This document shows positions 6,747-13,787 of a stretch of 18,540 bases of DNA, piece by piece. The position numbers and the translations under genes are program-made. Where the stretch lies: NCBI GenBank assembly GCA_030705695.1, contig JAUZPX010000035.1, positions 1 to 18,540 of the forward strand. The letters run 5' to 3'. This DNA comes from Bacillota bacterium (GTDB lineage: Bacteria; Bacillota; Clostridia; Oscillospirales; Acutalibacteraceae). The notes under the pieces are model-generated. The model did no database searches. It was not told the DNA's origin and was given only the letters and a program-made list of their open reading frames with translations. Each line of letters begins with the position of its first letter. The stretch's first letter is position 1.

Positions 6747-7498
6747 CAGAATACTACCTCCTCAGCACGAAATACAGGGCCTGCTTTACATACGTGAGAA
6801 TAGCCCTCAACGTTGTTTATTTTCGTTTTGCAGGCGCAAACAAGACATGCCCCTACCCCGCACCCCATGCGTTCTTCCATTGAAATCTGGCATGGCTTTG
6901 CGTTCTTTTGTGCAATTAATGCTATAGCCTTAAGCATTGGGGTAGGACCGCAAGCACAAACCTCATCAACTTCACCTATAATTTCACTCAGTGGGTCGGT
7001 GACAAATCCATGATGCCCTGCACTGCCGTCGTCAGTAGTTAAATATACCTTACTGCAAGCTTTTTCAAAGTCCTCTTTAAGTATTATTGCATCACTACTG
7101 CGAAAGCCTAAAACAGCAATAGCCGTATCCGCCTGCTTTGCAGCATATAGGAGCGGCGGCGTTCCGATTCCTCCGCCTACAAAAGCGTATTTTTTCCCTT
7201 TTTCAATTTTAAAGCCTGTCCCAAGAGGTCCCAAAATATCGAGATCATCGCCGACTTTCATTTGTGAAAGAATGTCGGTGCCTTCGCCACGAATTTCAAA
7301 AACAAGGCGCATACATCCGTTTTCTACATCGCATATCGAGATAGGGCGGCGCAAGGTTTTACCGGGCACCAAAATATGAACGAACTGCCCGGGTAAAGCA
7401 TTATTCATTAAATCTGTGTTTTGAACACGAAAATCAAAAAATCCTTTTGCAATTTCTTTTTTTTCAACAAGTCGGCACAAGGCTGTGTCGTATTTCAT
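6746..7498 (-). CDS. pyrK: Dihydroorotate dehydrogenase B (NAD+), electron transfer subunit
   Basis: 250-residue iron-sulfur flavoprotein that passes electrons from PyrD FMN to NAD+. The FAD-binding ferredoxin-reductase domain has RRPIS (50-54); the NAD-binding domain has GGGIGTPPLL (108-117) and CACGPTPMLKA (181-191); the C-terminal [2Fe-2S] site uses Cys213, Cys218, Cys221 and Cys237 in CGVGACLVC...HVC. All four ligands are present. The start has AGAGG 7 bases upstream. It lies 32 bases after the transglutaminase-like gene and overlaps pyrD by one base. No PyrR-type attenuator or other pyr-specific leader is visible before it, so expression probably depends on the upstream gene's transcript or on a promoter I cannot recognise. 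Confidence 0.97.
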   Translation of the reverse strand: MKYDTALCRLVEKKEIAKGFFDFRVQNTDLMNNALPGQFVHILVPGKTLRRPISICDVENGCMRLVFEIRGEGTDILSQMKVGDDLDILGPLGTGFKIEKGKKYAFVGGGIGTPPLLYAAKQADTAIAVLGFRSSDAIILKEDFEKACSKVYLTTDDGSAGHHGFVTDPLSEIIGEVDEVCACGPTPMLKAIALIAQKNAKPCQISMEERMGCGVGACLVCACKTKINNVEGYSHVCKAGPVFRAEEVVF

Positions 7499-7530
7499 GG
7501 AGCATCCTCTTTCTGTTTAATATCCGTAAA

Positions 7531-8901
7531 TTATCGGAAAGATAAATCAATTTCAACAAGATTAAGCTTTTTATATTCAGATGAACGAGTAACGTATATA
7601 TCATCAAGATCAATCTGTTCTCCATCGGGAAGCAGCTTATTTGCCTGCTTACAATAATTATAATACCAATAAGGAGAACTATCAAATAACTTGCTCACGG
7701 CTTTATCATAGTCAAGCCCTGAATCGATTTTCAGATAAAAATGAGTTTGATTTGATTTAGCGGCTTCTGTGAGTTTATAAACCACATTGGCATTGTTTAC
7801 GGAATCAAAACCGTTAATCGTAACAGCGACATGAGTAAAATAATTATCAGCAAGGCTATTACAAGTAAATGTCATTAAATTAAAGTCGCAGGCTGACGTA
7901 TTATTTGCACCGCATAACTGATTATCGGTAAATTTATAAAATGGCTTTGACAGCGTATGGTCGACGCTAAGCACTTTTTCTGAAATATTAAAATAATCGT
8001 GATTATACTGTGTCTTTTTTGTATCGTCCCAGGTTGGATCTAAATAATACCACAAGCCGTTTATTTTTACTGCATTCCAAGCATGGAGCTCACCGTGAGA
8101 TGTTCCGCCAACGATTGAAGAATCAATTGCTACATAAGATAAAAGCCATTGAATCGCCGCTGCATAGCCTTGGCATACTGCCTTTTTTTCAACCAAAGCT
8201 CCATATACCGTAAACGGCTGCCAACGGTTTTCTTTCAATTGAGAGTCGCTTGGATAATCACAATTTGCAATCAATTTATCGTGAAGATAAAGTTCACGTT
8301 CATATTCCCCGAGTCCGTCAGGAACAGAAGAAATATATTTATTTGCAACGGCATTAAGCGTTTTAATATCTTGTTCGCATTCTAAAGGGCTGATATAAGA
8401 AATCATATTCAAATGAACCATATCATCGCTTACGGAATAGTCAAACATATTGGAAAGCCAAAAAATCTGTGGGTTATCAATTCCAAATGCACAGAGTGCC
8501 ACTCGGGCATCCGCTTCGCCTGCCTCCGCGCTATGAAGAGTAATCTCCTGAATAATATAGTTTCCGTTAATTTTTTGCTTTGAAATTGTATAAACATTAT
8601 TTGAAAGCAAATTATAAATATCTCTTTGACCTTTAGTTTTCAGCGAAGAAAGTCCTTGCGCATCGGATATTTCATTATAATTAGCCGACTTTGACGGCAG
8701 CGGATCATCGATTTTTTGAAATCGGTCATCGGTCTTTTGTTGTATCTGTGATGGTGTTGTTTTCGGTTGTGAAGCTAAGGAACTGATGTTTTCTTCCATG
8801 CCTTTTGAAATATTAAATATATTTTTAACCGGTATCAACCAACAGATGAAGAAGATCAGCAGAATGACAAAAACAGCGAAAAGCAGGTTTTTATTTTTCA
8901 T
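7531..8901 (-). CDS. Membrane-anchored transglutaminase-like (cysteine protease fold) protein
   Basis: 456 residues. An N-terminal hydrophobic helix (about 6-24) acts as a membrane anchor or uncleaved signal, so the rest should be outside the cell. The transglutaminase-core domain covers about 195-310 with a complete Cys-His-Asp triad: Cys243 in AVCQGYA, His273 in LHAWNAV, and Asp288 in YYLDPTWDD. Residues 1-190 hold a Ser/Gln/Lys-rich spacer and a domain I do not recognise. The C-terminal 140 residues also match nothing I know. Secreted bacterial proteins of this fold are thought to be peptidases or crosslinkers acting on the envelope or on host/food proteins; substrate unknown. AGGAG precedes the ATG by 8 bases. 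It is the first gene of an apparent operon with pyrK, pyrD, the DUF421 gene and ruvX. Confidence 0.86.
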   Translation of the reverse strand: MKNKNLLFAVFVILLIFFICWLIPVKNIFNISKGMEENISSLASQPKTTPSQIQQKTDDRFQKIDDPLPSKSANYNEISDAQGLSSLKTKGQRDIYNLLSNNVYTISKQKINGNYIIQEITLHSAEAGEADARVALCAFGIDNPQIFWLSNMFDYSVSDDMVHLNMISYISPLECEQDIKTLNAVANKYISSVPDGLGEYERELYLHDKLIANCDYPSDSQLKENRWQPFTVYGALVEKKAVCQGYAAAIQWLLSYVAIDSSIVGGTSHGELHAWNAVKINGLWYYLDPTWDDTKKTQYNHDYFNISEKVLSVDHTLSKPFYKFTDNQLCGANNTSACDFNLMTFTCNSLADNYFTHVAVTINGFDSVNNANVVYKLTEAAKSNQTHFYLKIDSGLDYDKAVSKLFDSSPYWYYNYCKQANKLLPDGEQIDLDDIYVTRSSEYKKLNLVEIDLSFR

Positions 8902-9014
8902 AATGAATCTCCTTAAAAAGAGAGTTAATCTTAGTATATGTTTAGCTAAAATATTCTATCATTTAATTAAATAATTTTAATTCTAATACTGAATTAAAAT
9001 TATTTTGCAATGCT

Positions 9015-9048
9015 AAAAAGCGATATCCCCAAAAAGCGGAGATATCGC
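9015..9048 (-). terminator. Rho-independent terminator of the secreted repeat-protein gene
   Basis: On the minus strand GCGATATCtCC pairs with GGgGATATCGC (9048-9038 with 9030-9020, one mismatch), followed by TTTTTAGC. It lies 33 bases past the stop codon at 9081 and separates that gene from the transglutaminase-like gene. The 113 bases between it and the transglutaminase-like ATG are very AT-rich; candidate promoter boxes are too weak to call. Confidence 0.75.
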
Positions 9049-9080
9049 CTTCACTCGATTTTTATAGCTTTATTTTTTAA

Positions 9081-9590
9081 TTATATTTGCGGATTTGTTG
9101 CCGACTGATTTTTATTAAAGTGTTTGCAGTGTAATCTTCCATGATCATGAGATTCATTAGCAATACTTGTTAATTTGTCAGACTGCGCCTGCGTAATTGT
9201 ACCAGCTTTTAAAAGCGATGCAACGGCATCTTTAAAGGCTGTTTGTCTGGCAGTTTTAAGTGCTTTGTGCTGTTCTTTTGTCAAGCTTTTGCACATTTCT
9301 TTTTTGTCAGATTTGTCAAAACTAAGAAGTTTGTCTGCCTGTGCCTGTGTTATAGTCCCTGCCTTGACAAGCGCATCCATTTGCGTTTTTATATTTGTTT
9401 TAAAAGCTGTTTTTAAGGACTGCTTTTGGTCATCTGTCAAAATCTTTTGCTTTTCCGCAGATTTTGTGGATTGTGAAGTGCTCGGGTTAGTTGGCGTTGC
9501 AGTGCTTGCCGCATAAACGGCGGTTGTTCCAAAAGAAGCAACTGCTAAAATCGTTGCCATTGCACCGATAATAATTGATTTTTTAATCAC
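9081..9590 (-). CDS. Small secreted protein with two alpha-helical 'KAGTITQAQADKL' repeats
   Basis: 169 residues with a clear signal peptide (1-27, cleavage near VYAAS). The mature part has two tandem copies of a roughly 45-residue unit, about 49-90 and 102-143. Each begins with a LT.[DE]Q...LKTA.[KQ]T.. helix and ends with L.KAGTITQAQ.DKL. The pattern resembles the helical hairpin repeats of DUF2680/YckD-like and SHOCT-type proteins of Firmicutes, but I do not assign it firmly. The C-terminal tail has HDHGRLHCKH, a cluster of His and Cys that could bind a metal. The start is a GTG with AAAGGAA about 8 bases upstream; no in-frame ATG fits. It stands alone, with its own terminator. Function unknown; the metal idea is inference. 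Confidence 0.75.
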   Translation of the reverse strand: MIKKSIIIGAMATILAVASFGTTAVYAASTATPTNPSTSQSTKSAEKQKILTDDQKQSLKTAFKTNIKTQMDALVKAGTITQAQADKLLSFDKSDKKEMCKSLTKEQHKALKTARQTAFKDAVASLLKAGTITQAQSDKLTSIANESHDHGRLHCKHFNKNQSATNPQI

Positions 9591-9629
9591 AAAATCATTC
9601 CTTTCATAATTTCATATTTGAATTTTCTA

Positions 9630-9671
9630 AGTAAATAAAAAAGATCAATTTATGTTTCTTGTTTATTTACT
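9630..9671. repeat. Inverted repeat upstream of the secreted repeat-protein gene
   Basis: AGTAAATAAA (9630-9639) is repeated in inverted form as TTTATTTACT (9662-9671), spaced by 22 bases; including flanks 14 of 17 positions match. It lies 40-81 bases upstream of the GTG start in an AT-rich gap (9591-9808) where I see no gene. It could be a regulator binding site or chance in AT-rich DNA. Confidence 0.3.
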
Positions 9672-9806
9672 AAAACTAGTTTAACCTTTAAATTTTAATG
9701 TTTTTATATTTTTGTGTGAAACTTTTGTGAAAAATCTGAAAATCATGAAAAAGAATTTTTAAACAATAATATTTAAATGTTTAAGCAATTTAATTTTTTT
9801 TATTCA

Positions 9807-9837
9807 ATAAAAAACGCCTGCCAACAGGCAAGCGTTT
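9807..9837 (-). terminator. Rho-independent terminator of the PEPCK gene
   Basis: On the minus strand AAACGCTTGCC (9837-9827) pairs with GGCAGGCGTTT (9822-9812) with one G-U pair and the loop TGTT, followed by a T-rich tract TTTATTG. It lies 14 bases past the PEPCK stop. Confidence 0.85.
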
Positions 9838-9850
9838 AAAAAATTTAAAA

Positions 9851-11614
9851 TTAATTTAATCTGTCATTTAATTTATTTAATGAATCTGCAAGTTCTTTTG
9901 GAAGCTTGTCGCCAAAACCAGCATAGAACTCTTTAATTCCTTCGGCTTCTTTCTTCCATGTTTCTTTGTCAACTGCAAGTATTGACCTAAGTGTATCTTT
10001 ACTGATATCCAAGCCGTCAATATTAATGTCATCGGCATCAGGAACGTAACCGATAGGTGATTCAACAGCATCGGCTTTATCCTCGCAGCGATCGATAATC
10101 CATTCAAGAACACGGAAATTATCGCCGAAGCCCGGCCAAATGAAATCGCCGTTCTCGTCAAGACGGAACCAGTTTACATTGAAGATTTTTGGAGCCTTAT
10201 CACCGAGAAGTTTGCCCATTTCAATCCAGTGAGCAAAATAGTCGCCCATATTATAACCGCAGAAAGGAAGCATTGCCATCGGATCACGGCGAACAACACC
10301 AACTGCTCCAATAGCAGCGGCTGTTGTCTCGGAAGCCATTATCGAACCTACAAACACACCGTTATTCCAATCATATGACTGATAAACAAGCGGGGTTGTC
10401 TGTGCACGGCGTCCGCCAAAGATGATTGCAGAAATCGGTACTCCTTTTATGGAATCGAATTCAGGGCTGATACATGGGCAGTTTTTTGCAGGTGAAGTAA
10501 AGCGGCTGTTTGGATGAGCACCTTTTTCTGTGGCTGTTTTGCCGTTCCAAGGCTCACCTTTCCAGTTAAGAGCATTCTCTGGAGGATTTTTATCGAGACC
10601 TTCCCACCAGACTGTATTATCGTCAAGATTATGCACAACATTTGTGAAAATTGTGCCTTTTTTAGTTGATTCCAAAGCGTTTGGATTTGATTTCACGTTA
10701 GTTCCTGGTGCAACACCGAAGAAACCGTTTTCAGGGTTAATTGCCCAAAGTCTGCCGTCAGGACCTTTGCGCATCCAAGCGATATCGTCACCGACTGTCC
10801 AAACCTTATAGCCTTTATTTGTATATCCCTCAGGCGGAATAAGCATTGCAAGATTAGTTTTTCCGCAAGCAGACGGAAAAGCTGCAGATACGTATTTAAT
10901 CTCGCCTTGAGGATTCTCGATTCCGAGAATCAACATATGTTCTGCCATCCACTCATTTTGCTTACCAAGATATGAAGCCATTCTTAATGCAAAACACTTT
11001 TTACCGAGTAAAACATTTCCGCCGTAACCTGAGTTTACGGAAATAATGTAGTTGTCCTCTGGGAAATGGCAAATATATCTTTTCTCAGCGTCGATATTGC
11101 AACGGCTGTGAAGACCTTTTACCCAATCGGTACTGTCGCCGAGTTGGTCGATAACAGCTTTACCAACACGTGTCATGATAGCCATATTAAGGCAGACATA
11201 AATAGAATCGGTAACTTCAACACCGATTTGAGCCAGCGGAGATCCGATAGGTCCCATAGAATACGGAATAATATACATTGTGCGGCCTTTATAGCTGTCA
11301 CGAGCGATATCGAAAAGCATTTTATATGCTTCATCTGGTGCTTTCCAGTTGTTTGTAGGACCTGCATCTTCCTCTTTGCTTGAGCAGATGAAAGTTCTGT
11401 CTTCAACACGTGCAACGTCGTTAACCGCTGTTCTGTGAAGATAGCAACCAGGTAATTTTTCCTCATTTAATTTAATAATTTCACCGCTTGCACATGCCTC
11501 AGCACGTAAAGCTTCCAATTGCTCTTCCGAACCGTCAATCCATACAATTTTGTCAGGCGAAAGAAGCGTTTTCATTTCCTCAATCCAAGCAAGAACCGAT
11601 TTGTTGTTTGTCAT
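9851..11614 (-). CDS. pckG: Phosphoenolpyruvate carboxykinase (GTP-type)
   Basis: 587 residues from the chosen start, typical of the GTP-dependent family and unrelated in length and motifs to the ATP-type of Bacillus. It interconverts oxaloacetate and PEP with GDP/GTP and can act in gluconeogenesis or, in fermenting anaerobes, in CO2 fixation from PEP. Seen: substrate-site YGGN near 198; kinase-1 loop FPSACGKTN (246-254) with the reactive Cys250 and Lys252; the metal-site segment GDDIAWM near 275; FGGRRAQTTPLVYQS (399-413); and the mobile lid SIMASETTAAA (424-434). The frame extends 15 codons upstream, but GAAGGAG a few bases before the ATG at 11614 decides the start. It has its own promoter and terminator. 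GTP-type enzymes are known in clostridia such as Clostridium thermocellum. Confidence 0.97.
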   Translation of the reverse strand: MTNNKSVLAWIEEMKTLLSPDKIVWIDGSEEQLEALRAEACASGEIIKLNEEKLPGCYLHRTAVNDVARVEDRTFICSSKEEDAGPTNNWKAPDEAYKMLFDIARDSYKGRTMYIIPYSMGPIGSPLAQIGVEVTDSIYVCLNMAIMTRVGKAVIDQLGDSTDWVKGLHSRCNIDAEKRYICHFPEDNYIISVNSGYGGNVLLGKKCFALRMASYLGKQNEWMAEHMLILGIENPQGEIKYVSAAFPSACGKTNLAMLIPPEGYTNKGYKVWTVGDDIAWMRKGPDGRLWAINPENGFFGVAPGTNVKSNPNALESTKKGTIFTNVVHNLDDNTVWWEGLDKNPPENALNWKGEPWNGKTATEKGAHPNSRFTSPAKNCPCISPEFDSIKGVPISAIIFGGRRAQTTPLVYQSYDWNNGVFVGSIMASETTAAAIGAVGVVRRDPMAMLPFCGYNMGDYFAHWIEMGKLLGDKAPKIFNVNWFRLDENGDFIWPGFGDNFRVLEWIIDRCEDKADAVESPIGYVPDADDINIDGLDISKDTLRSILAVDKETWKKEAEGIKEFYAGFGDKLPKELADSLNKLNDRLN

Positions 11615-11628
11615 AATATCTCCTTCCT

Positions 11629-11657
11629 GCTCGTTGCTTTTAAAGCGGCAATCGAGC
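11629..11657 (-). promoter_or_regulatory. Hairpin in the PEPCK mRNA leader, next to the ribosome binding site
   Basis: On the minus strand GCTCGATTGC (11657-11648) pairs with GCAACGAGC (11637-11629), with one bulged A and a loop of 10 bases. Its 3' arm ends only a few bases before the AGGAAGGAG ribosome binding site. It could stabilise the mRNA or affect initiation; no run of T follows, so it is not a terminator. Confidence 0.4.
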
Positions 11658-11688
11658 ATTCACATTTACGTTAATTCGCTTACCTACT

Positions 11689-11717
11689 ATAATATAATAG
11701 ATTTCAAAATTGTTCAA
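11689..11717 (-). promoter_or_regulatory. Predicted promoter of the PEPCK gene
   Basis: On the minus strand TTGAAC (11717-11712) and TATTAT (11694-11689) are spaced by 17 bases. Transcription would start near 11682, giving a leader of about 70 bases that holds the hairpin at 11629-11657. No convincing terminator for tsaD was found between 11718 and 11817, so some read-through from tsaD is possible. Confidence 0.6.
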
Positions 11718-11817
11718 TGTGAAAACTGATGATTTATCCGCCAAAAAAACAGATTTTTTTGTAAAAATGAATGATATATAATCAAAACTTGCAAACAAAA
11801 GAGAAAATCCTGCAAAT

Positions 11818-12825
11818 TTATGATTCAATTGACATCGTAGCGCAAGCATTTAAATCAAAACTTGCTAAATTTCCGCATTGGTGTTCATAATACCCCTGAG
11901 CTCCGATCATTGCCGCATTATCGCCGCACAACTCTTTCGGCGGCATATATAAATTAAACCCGTATTGAGCGCAATCCTCTGTAAGACGTCGGCGCAACAG
12001 GCTGTTTGCCGATACGCCTCCTGCCGTTACAAGCGTTTTTATGTTTAGCTCTCGTGCCGCTTTAATAAAATTAGTAGCAAGGCAATCGACCACGGCATAA
12101 CGAAATGATGCCGAAAGGTCTTTTACAGGCAGGGTCTCCCCTTTTTGTGTGCTGTTATGAATTAAATTTATTACAGCAGTTTTAAGCCCAGAAAAGCTAA
12201 AATCATACGGTGCACCGTCCACCTTAGGACGAGGAAGCGTAAATGCCAGCGGATCACCGTTTTCAGCAACTTCATCTAAGTGTATTCCGCCGGGATAAGT
12301 CATCCCCATAGTTCGTGCAGCTTTATCAAAGGCTTCGCCGGCAGCATCATCACGTGTTTTGCCGATAACCTTCATTTTAGTATAATCTTCTACCATAATG
12401 ATATGGCTGTGCCCGCCCGAAACCACCAAACAGAGAAATGGCGGTTTTAAGTCTTTATGCGCTATGTAGTTTGAGGCAATATGCCCTCTTAGATGATGCA
12501 CGGGAATCAGCGGCAACCCAGTAGAAAGCGACAATCCCTTTGCAAAATTTACACCAACCAATAATGCTCCGATAAGTCCTGGAGCATAGGTTACCGCAAC
12601 AGCATCTATATCTTTAAGCGTAATGTCAGCATTTTCAAGTGCTTCACGTGTAACGCCGACAATAGCTTCCGTATGGCGGCGTGACGCTATTTCAGGAACA
12701 ACTCCGCCATAGATTTTATGCTCCTCAACCTGTGACGCAATAACAGATGACAAAACAGTTCTGCCGTCTTGTACAACTGCCGCAGCGGTTTCGTCACATG
12801 AAGATTCAATTGCGAGTATATTCAT
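11818..12825 (-). CDS. tsaD: tRNA N6-adenosine threonylcarbamoyltransferase
   Basis: 335-residue Kae1/TsaD/YgjD enzyme that transfers the threonylcarbamoyl group to A37 of tRNAs reading ANN codons, working with TsaB and TsaE (not in this window). The ASKHA fold begins MNILAIESSCDETAAAV. Metal ligands His111 and His115 are in HHLRGH, and Asp302 in GDNAAMIGAQG is the third. SGGHSHI (137-143) and DFSFSGLKTAV (209-219) are further signatures. The frame is open to a TTG 7 codons upstream, but AGGTG just before the ATG at 12825 fits this start. It follows the phosphatase-RimI gene across 64 bases that contain a short palindromic element remnant. The tsaD-rimI pairing is a classic bacterial neighbourhood. 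Confidence 0.97.
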   Translation of the reverse strand: MNILAIESSCDETAAAVVQDGRTVLSSVIASQVEEHKIYGGVVPEIASRRHTEAIVGVTREALENADITLKDIDAVAVTYAPGLIGALLVGVNFAKGLSLSTGLPLIPVHHLRGHIASNYIAHKDLKPPFLCLVVSGGHSHIIMVEDYTKMKVIGKTRDDAAGEAFDKAARTMGMTYPGGIHLDEVAENGDPLAFTLPRPKVDGAPYDFSFSGLKTAVINLIHNSTQKGETLPVKDLSASFRYAVVDCLATNFIKAARELNIKTLVTAGGVSANSLLRRRLTEDCAQYGFNLYMPPKELCGDNAAMIGAQGYYEHQCGNLASFDLNACATMSIES

Positions 12826-12853
12826 GGTATCACCTGTTTTGTTCAAAATTATA

Positions 12854-12898
12854 GTTGATTAATTTGGAAAATGCACTTGAATTTGCGAGTTAATTAAC
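12854..12898. mobile_element. Internally deleted derivative of the 152-bp element (45 bp)
   Basis: The first 36 bases (GTTGATTAAT... to TTTGCGAG) match the left end of copy 1 at 29 of 36 positions, then jump directly to the right end TTAATTAAC. About 107 bases of the middle are missing, with a shared AG at the join. Both flanks are TA (12852-12853 and 12899-12900). The right end supplies the last two sense codons (Val, Asn) and the TAA stop of the upstream phosphatase-RimI gene. Confidence 0.72.
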
Positions 12899-13747
12899 TA
12901 TTAAAGTCATTATATTTGCATCTTCCGTGGGATTTGAATAAAAGTTTTTTCTTATCCCTGCATCAATAAATCCAAATGATTTATATAAATTTATTGCAGC
13001 AATATTTGATTGCCGTACTTCCAACGTTAAAAAAGAAAGCTTCTGTAACTTTGCAAACTGAACCAAACAGTCAAGCAAAGCACTTCCGATACCAAGCCCT
13101 CGGTAATTAGGAGAAACCGCAATATTAGCAATATATCCTTCCCCACAAACAAAGTGAGCACCGATATAACCTGCAACTTTTCCGAATACTTCCGCAACAT
13201 AAAAGTGAGCCGTATCGTTTTGCAGCTCACTTTTAAAACCTTCGGCACTCCATGGCTGTGAAAAGCTTAGTTTTTCAATCTCACATAATTCATTAATATG
13301 TTTTTCTTCAAATGGAACGATTTTTATTGAAATAAGCTGCTTTAAAAGCAAACGACAGCCTTCAAATATTTGGTCACGGCAAGCTCTGTATACATCCAGC
13401 TCACAAAAATACGGGTCATCTATACCACCGCCTAAAGTATGAACTCTTTCAGCAGGTATTCCAACAGATAAAAGCATATCCCGATGATTTTTGGAAAGCG
13501 CAACAAACAAGTCCGCCTCATTTAAAATCTCGTTTGTGATTAACGTTGAGCGGTGACTGCTAATATCAACGTCTATTTCGTTACAGGCAAGCACTGCATT
13601 TTCAGAAGCAGGATTACCGTTAAACGTAGAAATGCCTACACTTTTTACTGTGAATTCATCTTTAAAAGGCAGTATCAGTTTTTTAAAAATGCCTTCCGCC
13701 ATCGGGCTTCGGCAAGTATTGCCTGTGCATACAAAAACAATTGTCAA
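12890..13747 (-). CDS. Fusion of YwlE-type protein phosphatase and RimI-type N-acetyltransferase
   Basis: 285 residues with two enzymes in one frame. Residues 1-140 are a low-molecular-weight phosphatase: the P-loop CTGNTCRS has nucleophile Cys7, Thr11 and Arg13, and the general acid is in DDPY (about 110-113). Thr11 at this position is the feature that gives YwlE its preference for phosphoarginine; tyrosine phosphatases usually have Ile. Residues 141-285 are a GNAT domain with the acetyl-CoA loop YRGLGIGSALL and the RimI signature LEVRQSNIAAINLYKSFGF followed by IRKNFY and DAN-IM. RimI acetylates the N-terminal Ala of ribosomal protein S18. There is no linker, and no start codon with a ribosome binding site at the joint, so it reads as a true fusion. 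The start is TTG with GAGGTG upstream. The last residues and stop come from the element at 12854-12898. Confidence 0.88.
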   Translation of the reverse strand: MTIVFVCTGNTCRSPMAEGIFKKLILPFKDEFTVKSVGISTFNGNPASENAVLACNEIDVDISSHRSTLITNEILNEADLFVALSKNHRDMLLSVGIPAERVHTLGGGIDDPYFCELDVYRACRDQIFEGCRLLLKQLISIKIVPFEEKHINELCEIEKLSFSQPWSAEGFKSELQNDTAHFYVAEVFGKVAGYIGAHFVCGEGYIANIAVSPNYRGLGIGSALLDCLVQFAKLQKLSFLTLEVRQSNIAAINLYKSFGFIDAGIRKNFYSNPTEDANIMTLIVN

Positions 13748-13787
13748 GTATAGGTCACCTCATATATCCATTGAATAACAAATAAAA

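Noticed and set aside
7499..7530. A PyrR or translation attenuator before pyrK
   Set aside because: The 32-base gap holds only the ribosome binding site; there is no terminator/antiterminator pair.
11718..11817. A terminator after tsaD
   Set aside because: Only a weak TTGCA/TGCAA pairing with a long loop is present; the T-rich stretches have no stem before them.
13310..13345. The phosphatase-RimI fusion as a sequencing frameshift joining two genes
   Set aside because: The frame passes smoothly from phosphatase to acetyltransferase with no ATG, GTG or ribosome binding site at the joint and no long homopolymer that would suggest an indel. A read check is still listed.
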